NCBI RefSeq assembly: GCF_003339505.1 | Contig: NZ_QPIW01000001.1 | Span: 62,001 to 126,000 of the forward strand | Direction: 5' to 3' | DNA: 64,000 bases | From: Runella aurantiaca | GTDB taxonomy: Bacteria; Bacteroidota; Bacteroidia; Cytophagales; Spirosomataceae | Shown: positions 42,857 through 50,007 of the stretch, in pieces | Layout of the letters: each line of letters starts with the position of its first letter | How positions within the stretch are numbered: position 1 is the first letter of the stretch | Program-made: the position numbers and the translations under genes | Notes under the pieces: model-generated | The model's input: only the letters and a program-made list of their open reading frames with translations | Database searches by the model: none | Told to the model about the DNA's origin: nothing

Positions 42857-44125
42857 TTAATTCAATTTTCCTCGGCTTTCGGCTCTTCCCAAGGCCCAAC
42901 GGTTGAGGTATCGGGAAAGAAGATAGCTTTCGGTGGTGGCATTGACGCGCCCATCGGCCCGGGCCTGCCCAATAACCGCAAACGTCAGGGAAGGAGAAAG
43001 GTCACTGTCATCGGTTGCTGGTTGACTGGCCACGGTTGAATAGAGCTCCCTTAATCGTTCAGGCTGACGGTATTTGTACGGAAAAATATCCTTTAATGCC
43101 TTGTTTGTCAAGTATTTGGAGTGGTGGTTGGTCAACAGCTCGGTGAATTCAGGCATGACCTGTTCCAGGTCCCTGATGATGCCCCGTTTATCTTCTTCCA
43201 AATCTTCCAAAGGATAAAGCTGTTGCCAGAGGTATTCAAATCGTTGCCATTGCGGGTCGGGATAGAGCAAAGCGCCTGCCGACAGACTCAGCTTGACACG
43301 AATCCACGGAAAAGGGTGCGGGTCGTCGAGTTTGATACGAAACATGAAGTACTTTGGCAAACTCACGACATTCATCAAGCCCTGTGTGGCGGTAATGCCC
43401 AAATGGCCCGTGGCCCAAAAGTCAGCCACAATCTCCGAAATCCATCGTTCGTACAGAGTCCAAGCAATGTGTTGGGAGGGAGGAGCTTGGGCGATTTTAT
43501 TTTTGAGCTCTTTTCGTAACGTTTCTACCAGATTCAGCAACGCAGCGCCCTGATGACCCACTTCATGAATCAATGAAGAGGCAATTCCGCTACCAATCAT
43601 TCGCTCCCGTGGCACTTGGATGATAGCTACTGGATTATAATCACCCCCCGGTAGGCGGGTACGGGCGCGTCGAATGGCCGCTCCGTGCCCCCGTTCCAAA
43701 AAACACATCACTGGAGGAATCTCATATAACCCATCTTGCGGCGCCAGCGCATCGGTTGCTACCACATCTAAACCCGCAATCCAGACGCCTGTTTGGTGTT
43801 CAGAACGTTGGGTGAGGACATCGGCAAAAATATCCAACTGGTCGAGTATATTATTAAAACGAAGCTTTAGTACTGCATACGCTGCCTGCGCTTCGGCGGC
43901 ATTGCCAAAGGTCTCGTCAGCTTCTCCCCGCAGTTGTGCCAGATAGGTTTGTACCTTTTGCCGGAGCTCCGTTTTAGCACTTACCAAATGGTTGGTGATG
44001 GCCCTCAGTGCTTCGTTGGAAGGACCAGCCGCGCTTACCATGGGTGTACTCAATGAAAAAGGTTGCAACTGCCCCAGCCGGGTGAGCATCGAAAGGGCTT
44101 CGTTTTTGAGATAGTCCCGAATCAT
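42857..44125 (-). CDS. Zinc metallopeptidase-like protein of the sigma-54 locus
   Basis: Start at ATG 44125 (MIRDYLKNEALSMLTRLG) begins 13 bases after the upstream gene stops; a longer in-frame start at 44251 would overlap it. The 422-residue protein has a gluzincin motif SSLIHEVGHQGAAL (ligands H187, H191, catalytic E188) and a likely third ligand in WISEIVADFW. Earlier it has a helical region (residues 35-90) and ALAPQDGLYEIPPVM. No signal peptide. It may process the neighbouring proteins or release effectors; this is inferred. Confidence 0.7.
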   Translation of the reverse strand: MIRDYLKNEALSMLTRLGQLQPFSLSTPMVSAAGPSNEALRAITNHLVSAKTELRQKVQTYLAQLRGEADETFGNAAEAQAAYAVLKLRFNNILDQLDIFADVLTQRSEHQTGVWIAGLDVVATDALAPQDGLYEIPPVMCFLERGHGAAIRRARTRLPGGDYNPVAIIQVPRERMIGSGIASSLIHEVGHQGAALLNLVETLRKELKNKIAQAPPSQHIAWTLYERWISEIVADFWATGHLGITATQGLMNVVSLPKYFMFRIKLDDPHPFPWIRVKLSLSAGALLYPDPQWQRFEYLWQQLYPLEDLEEDKRGIIRDLEQVMPEFTELLTNHHSKYLTNKALKDIFPYKYRQPERLRELYSTVASQPATDDSDLSPSLTFAVIGQARADGRVNATTESYLLSRYLNRWALGRAESRGKLN

Positions 44126-44138
44126 GTCGGAGGGGTTT

Positions 44139-44852
44139 TTAGATGCCGTAAATGATAATGCTACTTCCCCGACGTACCCAGCGCCCGCTGCGTCCGCCCC
44201 CAGTGGGAGTATTGCTGGGGTAAGCGTTGCTGCCGTACGAAGTGGGAGCACTCATCAGACCTGGTGCATACCGACGGGCAGATTCAATCATGGCGGTACG
44301 AGCGGCCTGTTGGGGCTGATACGAAAGCTGAGGCGAGCGGGCGGTACGGCGAGCGGCGTCGGAAGCAAAACGCACATATGCCCGGGCAACTTCAAATTCG
44401 CGGTCTTCGGGGCTTAATCCTTCCAATTCGAGCCCAAATGCTTTGCCAGCCATTCCTGCCAATTTTCCGCCAATTGCTCCTCCTACACCGGGCGCTACCA
44501 AATTGCCCAAGGCCGCACCTGCGATGGGAAGGGCTTTTTTGGCGACACTTTTGAGCATTCCTCCCAAGGCTTTGCCTGCCGACGATTTTGCAAAGTTGCT
44601 GACTCCGCTCGCTACTTTTTTGAACAGCCCACCCAGAAATTGTTCCAACTCTGCTTCGTTGCTGACCGAGAGCAACTCAGTGGCCAATTCCATTTCCAGT
44701 GCTTCGTGCATTTCGCCTGACATCTCGTTGCCAAACTCAAAGGTTTCATTGCCAAATTCAAAGGTTTCGTTGCCAAATTCGAAAGACTCTTGTCCGAATT
44801 CATTGCCAAATTCAAACCCTGTTTCGCCGACGGTACGATCAATGTTGTGCAT
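44139..44852 (-). CDS. Glycine-zipper protein with FEFGNET repeats
   Basis: The 237-residue protein begins with three to four tandem copies of a seven-residue unit (FEFGNET, 21 bases each), then MELATELLSVSNEAELEQFL and a basic hinge. A glycine/alanine-rich hydrophobic hairpin follows (ALPIAGAALGNLVAPGVGGA and GGKLAGMAGKAFGLEL), typical of glycine zippers that insert into or oligomerise at membranes. The next block, LSPEDREFEVARAYVRFA, looks strongly conserved, and the tail ends WVRRGSSIIIYGI. It heads the operon and is read first from the sigma-54-like promoter. Function unknown. Confidence 0.7.
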   Translation of the reverse strand: MHNIDRTVGETGFEFGNEFGQESFEFGNETFEFGNETFEFGNEMSGEMHEALEMELATELLSVSNEAELEQFLGGLFKKVASGVSNFAKSSAGKALGGMLKSVAKKALPIAGAALGNLVAPGVGGAIGGKLAGMAGKAFGLELEGLSPEDREFEVARAYVRFASDAARRTARSPQLSYQPQQAARTAMIESARRYAPGLMSAPTSYGSNAYPSNTPTGGGRSGRWVRRGSSIIIYGI

Positions 44853-44896
44853 GATTGAAAAAAGTTAAAGTGAATTGAATTGTTTCGATCTTCCTG

Positions 44897-44915
44897 ATTA
44901 CCAATGCCGTGCCAG
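44897..44915 (-). promoter_or_regulatory. Candidate sigma-54 (-24/-12) promoter of the accessory operon
   Basis: The minus strand reads CTGGCACG, an exact -24 block, with TTGG/TGGT in the -12 position rather than the ideal TTGC. Transcription would begin about 12-20 bases further, giving a leader of roughly 35 bases to the start at 44852. The divergent gene encodes a sigma-54 activator, which makes this placement credible. Confidence 0.55.
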
Positions 44916-44955
44916 TGGGCCAAAACGCTCTTTTTGGTTGTTTTATGAAATAGAC

Positions 44956-44971
44956 GCGAAGTGTTGTTCGC
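44956..44971. promoter_or_regulatory. Upstream activator-like palindrome 1
   Basis: GCGAA-N6-TTCGC, a perfect 16-base palindrome outside its spacer, 40 bases upstream of the -24 element. A second copy starts exactly 33 bases further at 44989, about three helical turns, so both would face the same side of the DNA. Confidence 0.6.
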
Positions 44972-44988
44972 TTTTTTTTAGCGACTAT

Positions 44989-45004
44989 GCGAACATTTTT
45001 TCGC
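44989..45004. promoter_or_regulatory. Upstream activator-like palindrome 2
   Basis: Second copy of GCGAA-N6-TTCGC, with spacer CATTTT. Together with copy 1 it fits the paired enhancer sites recognised by sigma-54 activators. Confidence 0.6.
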
Positions 45005-45114
45005 ACCCTATTTATGGCGATTTACCGTTTAGTAAGTAGTCAGGTCTTTTGCTTGTTCTCGAAAGCATTTTTAGTATTTTCGTCACCCCGTATTATTTTT
45101 TACCGCGCAGAATT

Positions 45115-46488
45115 ATGAAATACCCAACGATTTGGTATAAGGATTTCACGCGCCATTCTCAACGTTCGCGTGACGCGTTATTGAAATCACTCGCTACTAT
45201 CAAGGCGTGTGTTAAAGACCATTTTGTGGCCTCTGCTCCCGGATTGATTTTGCTGGATACTACTGATACCTCCGACGCCGTCTGTGTTTTATTGGAAGAA
45301 GCGTTTCAGCGGCATGAGCGAACGATTGTGGTAATTTTTGACAACGAGATGTACCGCTCGGAAGTAATCTGGGAGTTGCTGTTTGCGGGAGCATCGAAAG
45401 TGTATGATTTTGAACATACTCCGCTGATTCATCAGGTTATTGAAGAGCAGCTTAATCGTTGGCACACGATTGAGGGATTGATACAAACTGATTTTGTAAA
45501 AGAAAACCTCATTGGAGAGTCTGCTATTTGGAAAAATACCCTTCGTGAAATGATCGAAATTGCGACGTATTCAGAGTCTTCGGTGTTAATTATCGGAGAA
45601 AGTGGCACGGGCAAAGAAATGCTTTCCCGATTGGTACATCATTTTGACCCACGCCGTCCCAAAGGAAATATTGTGCTGGTAGATTGTACTACGATTTCGC
45701 CAGAATTATCTGGAAGTGAGTTTTTTGGGCACGAAAAAGGGGCTTTTACAGGAGCAGTCAACGCCCGCGAAGGTGCTTTTTCATTGGCCAATAATGGCAC
45801 CCTTTTTTTGGATGAAATCGGCGAATTACCGCTACGCTTACAGGCGGAGTTATTGCGTGTGATTCAGGAAGGTATGTACAAACCCATCGGAGATAATTTT
45901 TGGAAAAAAACAGTATTCCGGTTAGTAGGTGCCACCAATCGACTGCTGGACCAAGAGGTTCGCAATGGAAGATTTCGGTTGGATTTGTATTATCGCCTAT
46001 CGTCTTGGGTTTGTAAAGTGCCATCTTTGGAAGAACGACGCGAAGATATACCGCTTTTAGCGCAGCGTTTTTTTGAAAAATCTTTCCAAAAAAGAGACCT
46101 GCCGTCTATTGATGCTTCACTTATGGCTTATTTGACCTGCCGCTCTTACCAAGGCAATGTGCGTGAATTACAGCAATTAATTCAGCGGATTGCCAATCAA
46201 CATGTAGGCAAAAGCCCCATTACATTGGCCGATATTCCGAGTCTTGACCGCCCTGAGCGTCAGATTTCGGTCGAATCGTTACCTTCTTCAAACGATGAGT
46301 ATCAAAATGCCATTCAGAAGATATTAGAACGTGGGTTGAACTTGCGGGAATTGAGAGATTTGACCACCCAAACGGCGATTGAATTGACATTGCGCCGCGA
46401 GAAAGGGCGTGTGGCTCAGGCGGCCAATCGTTTGGGCATTACGAGCCGAGCCATTCAGTTTCGAAAAACCCGAAAACAAGAGGAGTAA
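45115..46488 (+). CDS. Sigma-54-dependent transcriptional activator
   Basis: Start at ATG 45115 gives 457 residues; an in-frame TTG further upstream is less likely. The N-terminal about 115 residues look like a degenerate receiver or sensing domain (GLILLDTTDTSDAV, AGASKVYDFEH) without the usual phospho-Asp pattern. The AAA+ core has Walker A GESGTGKEM (161-169), the GAFTGA loop (209-214) that contacts sigma-54, and Walker B TLFLDEIGELPL. A C-terminal Fis-like helix-turn-helix (KGRVAQAANRLGITSRAIQF) binds DNA. It is divergent from the accessory operon and most likely activates it from the palindromes in between. Confidence 0.93.
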   Translation: MKYPTIWYKDFTRHSQRSRDALLKSLATIKACVKDHFVASAPGLILLDTTDTSDAVCVLLEEAFQRHERTIVVIFDNEMYRSEVIWELLFAGASKVYDFEHTPLIHQVIEEQLNRWHTIEGLIQTDFVKENLIGESAIWKNTLREMIEIATYSESSVLIIGESGTGKEMLSRLVHHFDPRRPKGNIVLVDCTTISPELSGSEFFGHEKGAFTGAVNAREGAFSLANNGTLFLDEIGELPLRLQAELLRVIQEGMYKPIGDNFWKKTVFRLVGATNRLLDQEVRNGRFRLDLYYRLSSWVCKVPSLEERREDIPLLAQRFFEKSFQKRDLPSIDASLMAYLTCRSYQGNVRELQQLIQRIANQHVGKSPITLADIPSLDRPERQISVESLPSSNDEYQNAIQKILERGLNLRELRDLTTQTAIELTLRREKGRVAQAANRLGITSRAIQFRKTRKQEE

Positions 46489-46491
46489 TGG

Positions 46492-47625
46492 CTAATCTTC
46501 TGGACGATGCTCCAGTGCCTTGGAATCAATCAAGTATTCGGAGCGATAATAATGCCGATGAAACAGGAATATCCCAGCTCCAAGGCATAAGGCGACAATT
46601 ACAAAAATGGGTACTCGAAACATAACCACAAAGTAGAGCGCAATGAATGTATAGATACCAAGCTTCAGTAAATGCTCCATGGTATGGTGTTTCTGTAAAA
46701 AACGCCCGAAAATTAGCCATAATAAGCTGATTAGTAGCCCAAACCATTCAACTATATAGCCTAAACTTATTCCTTTGGGCAGGTAACGAAACAAAAAAAG
46801 TGTTTCGGGTAGCATAAGTAATGCAAATAGACCGCTGTACTTGTAAAATCGCTGCGCCAATGTAAAGGGAAGGTTGCGGAGCATGGGTAGCTGGACATGT
46901 TCAAATTCATATAAATGCAGCAGTAACACTACTTGCACCATGCCAATGGCAGCTCCAGCGAGCGAAAACAGACGCTCATCGTAGGTGTCGGTGGGGTAGA
47001 TTTTACAAACTCCCACAACTATGATGCAGGTAAAAGCTTTGGTCAAAAACAGTAAAATGGGTGCTTTGTTGAATAAATACAGCACAAAATACGACCAATA
47101 GGGCTTCGTAAATCGGCGATTGAAGAAAACAGAAAGTTGATTGAGACGGGTGTCGGGATTGGGTCGAAACAGTCGGTATTCGTACGCCCATACGCCCGTA
47201 AGTGGCAAAATTAGTAAATAGCCGGCCGTAATAATGACGGCTTCGGGTTGGCCCAGTTTCCAGCCATAAAAACCCACAAAGGTGGCGTATGCCAACACTG
47301 GCAGCCAAAGCATCATTTGGATGCCCCAGAGTAAAAGCCAACGGATTGGTTTGGGAATCAATACCAATTCAAACAGAAACGAGTGGGAGTCCCACAGGAA
47401 ACGTTGCCGCACGAAAAAGAGCGTTTTAAGGTGGTACAACGCCCAAAGTCCAAAAACCAGCAATAACAAAAAAGGGGAGGCAAACACGTAGGCCGACAGG
47501 GCAATGTGGTCTTCGGGGCGAAGAATACCAAACCCAAACATCAGGCTCAAAAACAAAAAGCCTGTGTTTTGGCGGTAATATTCCCGTACGAGGGTTTTAT
47601 AGAGGGTATTCCAAAGTGAAAGCAA
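46492..47625 (-). CDS. ABC transporter membrane protein (permease-like)
   Basis: The 377-residue protein has about ten hydrophobic segments and no soluble domain, for example YVFASPFLLLLVFGLWALYH, LLLWGIQMMLWLPVLAY and YIVEWFGLLISLLWLIFG. It lies downstream of an ABC ATPase gene on the same strand, so it is most likely its membrane partner. The cargo is unknown; ABC-2-type export is the usual role of such pairs. A tandem repeat lies in the gap between the two genes. Confidence 0.7.
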   Translation of the reverse strand: MLSLWNTLYKTLVREYYRQNTGFLFLSLMFGFGILRPEDHIALSAYVFASPFLLLLVFGLWALYHLKTLFFVRQRFLWDSHSFLFELVLIPKPIRWLLLWGIQMMLWLPVLAYATFVGFYGWKLGQPEAVIITAGYLLILPLTGVWAYEYRLFRPNPDTRLNQLSVFFNRRFTKPYWSYFVLYLFNKAPILLFLTKAFTCIIVVGVCKIYPTDTYDERLFSLAGAAIGMVQVVLLLHLYEFEHVQLPMLRNLPFTLAQRFYKYSGLFALLMLPETLFLFRYLPKGISLGYIVEWFGLLISLLWLIFGRFLQKHHTMEHLLKLGIYTFIALYFVVMFRVPIFVIVALCLGAGIFLFHRHYYRSEYLIDSKALEHRPED

Positions 47626-47645
47626 GGGATGAATGGGGATTGGGA

Positions 47646-47714
47646 ACCGAAAAATGTAAAACCGAAAAATGTAAAACCGAAAAATGTAAAACCAAAAAAT
47701 GTAAAACCAAAAAA
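47646..47714. repeat. 15-base tandem repeat between the ABC genes
   Basis: ACCGAAAAATGTAAA is repeated three times exactly, then once as ACCAAAAAATGTAAA, then a partial unit. A more degenerate relative lies at 36003..36056. It separates the ABC ATPase stop from the permease start and does not look coding. Confidence 0.75.
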
Positions 47715-47763
47715 GGGGGCGCTATGGGGTGCTCCGCGCCCGCACAGTGTTTCCCGAACGTAC

Positions 47764-48411
47764 TTAGGGCCGATGAGTCAGAATTGATTCTGGTTGAATT
47801 GATTGATTTTTAACGCGAAAAACAGTTTGAATCGGTAGTTTTTCAAACATAAAATCCTGATGGGATGATAACAAAAAACTGACTCCCTTGGCGTGGTAAT
47901 CGCGGACAAGTTCGTATACTTTCAACACCGTAGAATCGTCAATCGTAATGAGCGGTTCGTCCAAAATAATTACTTCAGGATTGCCCAAAAATGCCAACGC
48001 CAACGACGTTTTTTTTAACATTCCGCTGGAGTAAGTTCCCGAAGGTTGATATAAAAACGGCTCAATTCCGAGGGTGTCAATGAGTTGGTCTACTTGCTCC
48101 GCGTTGGCCTGTTTGGCGGTTGCCACGAATTGAATGAGGTCGTTGGCCGTTAAAAACTCAGGATAATCGGGTTCGGCTTCGCCGTAGTTGATGCGGAGAC
48201 GGTAGGCGGTGTGGTCGCGGCGTATGTCCATTCCGCCGAGGGTAATTTCGCCCTCAAACGGCAACATCCCCGCCAATGTTCTAAAAAAAGTGGTTTTTCC
48301 TGAGCCATTTGCCCCTTTAAACCAGTGGATGCCTTCCGTCAAAACCAAGTCGGGCACTTGGATAACCAAATGCCCGCCGTAGGATTTTTTAAGATTTTTA
48401 ATGACAATCAT
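47764..48411 (-). CDS. ABC transporter ATP-binding protein
   Basis: The start at ATG 48411 (MIVIKNLKKSYGGHLVIQV) gives 215 residues. It has Walker A FKGANGSGKTTFF, signature YSSGMLKKTSLAL, Walker B VIILDEPLITID and the H-loop LLSSHQDF. It energises transport with the membrane protein encoded next; a 138-base gap with a tandem repeat lies between them. Confidence 0.9.
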   Translation of the reverse strand: MIVIKNLKKSYGGHLVIQVPDLVLTEGIHWFKGANGSGKTTFFRTLAGMLPFEGEITLGGMDIRRDHTAYRLRINYGEAEPDYPEFLTANDLIQFVATAKQANAEQVDQLIDTLGIEPFLYQPSGTYSSGMLKKTSLALAFLGNPEVIILDEPLITIDDSTVLKVYELVRDYHAKGVSFLLSSHQDFMFEKLPIQTVFRVKNQSIQPESILTHRP

Positions 48412-48459
48412 GTTCTGCGAAGAGAGATAGAAAAACAAAAATAAAGTAACTCTACTTTG

Positions 48460-49821
48460 CTACTGCACCTGCGAGATTACTTTTTGTTCTTTGCGGGTAC
48501 GGGCCACGGCCAAAACGTGTTTGCCGATTTTAACGCCGCAGCGGTTACCCTCATCACAGCCCGAACGGTAGTGAATTCCACCGTAAAGTCGGCTGATATT
48601 AACACTCATTGCTGCATCTCTAAACGATTTAAAGGACAATACCCCGTGTCCGTGTTTGAATTCTGTAGAATCAGTAAAAGCAATGGAATCTCCATGAACA
48701 AAACTCAACACTTCAGCAGCGGCGGCTGAGATAGTACTGTGCCCACTGGTGTATTCAGGAAAAGGCGGAGTTTGCAGAAAAGGTTGCCATTTGGGGTCAA
48801 TATCGGTATTGATAACCGTTTCTGGCCGTACTTTTCTGGTGCGGTATTTTTCTTCCCAACAACCAATAAACCCGTCAATCAACGCAATGGACGCAAGGGC
48901 GTATCCTTCAACGCTTTTGTCAAAAGAGGCTTTGGTCTTTCTCGAAACCGTTTCATGAATGGCGAGCCAGTGCCCTCCAGGGGTCATTTTTTTATTGGCA
49001 AACATCACGTGCCCTACCACATTCATCACAAATGGATTGTCATCCCAAAACCAAGCAATCCGTTTTTGTTCATCGGTAAGGTTTTTACCTACTTCGTATA
49101 CTTCACGGGTTTCGCGCCAAAATTCACTGTTTTTATCCTTGGTCCACATGGGCGGGCGTGGGGGCATGAACTGGGTGGCGGAGTCTAGGGTTATTGTTCT
49201 GATTTTATGCCATTCGGGTTCGCAAGCATCCGCGTAAGCAGGTGGGGTGGGAACCCAAGTGCCGGGTTCGTTGGTCACCGTAAATCGTATGCCCCGGGTT
49301 TGTTTATAATGATCTTTTGAGGAGTACCGCATCACGTGCGCGGCCACGCTGTCGCCGTAGGCCAGGGAGTTTTCGATGACCTCGCTTGGCACGCCCATGT
49401 CCTCGTATTTTTTGTAAAATTCTTTTTCGTATTCGTCAAAAAAGCTGGCCGAAAAAGTGAGGTTACGGGCTATTTTCAAAAAAGCCCGCGTACTGGCCAA
49501 TGGAAAGCAATATTCCTTGTCGGCATCCGGAGCGGTCGGGGCGGCAAAATCTTTGAGTTTTCCACCCAATGATTCATACGCAGGATAGCCAGGAACCATT
49601 GCTTCATAGCCCGCAAGGTTGGCATACACGTAAATTCGACTCGCTACTGGAGGCTTGAAAATGTCGTGAATGATAACTTCAGTAAGTAATTCGACCGATT
49701 GATGATAGAGTTCAGGGTCAGCGGCTTTGGCGTTGTATTCTTCGGGAGGTAATTTGGGCTTACAGGCACTCATCAGCAAGTAAACGACTCCCACGCTTAC
49801 CAGTAAAGACTTTTTCAACAT
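48460..49821 (-). CDS. Vanadium-haloperoxidase-like (PAP2) lipoprotein
   Basis: The 453-residue protein has a lipobox-type signal ending LMSACKP. The vanadate/phosphate-binding motifs are the late YTSGHSTISAAAAEVL and SRLYGGIHYRSGCDEG, matching the PAP2/vanadium haloperoxidase fold; a Lys/Arg-rich upstream block is present. Whether it halogenates or dephosphorylates cannot be told. It is probably anchored in an envelope membrane. Confidence 0.85.
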   Translation of the reverse strand: MLKKSLLVSVGVVYLLMSACKPKLPPEEYNAKAADPELYHQSVELLTEVIIHDIFKPPVASRIYVYANLAGYEAMVPGYPAYESLGGKLKDFAAPTAPDADKEYCFPLASTRAFLKIARNLTFSASFFDEYEKEFYKKYEDMGVPSEVIENSLAYGDSVAAHVMRYSSKDHYKQTRGIRFTVTNEPGTWVPTPPAYADACEPEWHKIRTITLDSATQFMPPRPPMWTKDKNSEFWRETREVYEVGKNLTDEQKRIAWFWDDNPFVMNVVGHVMFANKKMTPGGHWLAIHETVSRKTKASFDKSVEGYALASIALIDGFIGCWEEKYRTRKVRPETVINTDIDPKWQPFLQTPPFPEYTSGHSTISAAAAEVLSFVHGDSIAFTDSTEFKHGHGVLSFKSFRDAAMSVNISRLYGGIHYRSGCDEGNRCGVKIGKHVLAVARTRKEQKVISQVQ

Positions 49822-49956
49822 AGCTTCTGAAAAAAATCAAAATTAAAATTCAAAAAAACATACCTTAATGAACGCAAATTTACGAAACGATACTGTCAAT
49901 AAATTGATTTTTATCAGTTATTTAGGGAACACCTGCTGGGCATAGGTCTATATACG

Positions 49957-49988
49957 AAAAAAGCCGCTTTCCAATGAGCGGCTTTTTT
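49957..49988 (-). terminator. Terminator after the adhesin-like gene
   Basis: AAAAAAGCCGCT pairs with AGCGGCTTTTTT across an 8-base loop. It lies just beyond the stop of the 50008..52323 gene and has T-runs on both strands. Confidence 0.85.
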
Positions 49989-50007
49989 TACAAATATTTG
50001 CTTGTTT

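Noticed and set aside
42857-44251. Longer start of the metallopeptidase at 44251
   Set aside because: It would overlap the upstream gene by over 110 bases and adds an Ala/Gly-rich stretch that mirrors that gene; ATG 44125 fits better.
38416-46488. Idea that the locus is a full contractile injection system
   Set aside because: No sheath, tube, baseplate or spike genes are present in the window; only regulator and cargo-like genes are seen.
47616-47813. Plus-strand ORF with repeated EKCKT residues
   Set aside because: It is the translation of the 15-base tandem repeat and of the end of the ABC ATPase gene on the other strand; not a real Cys-rich protein.
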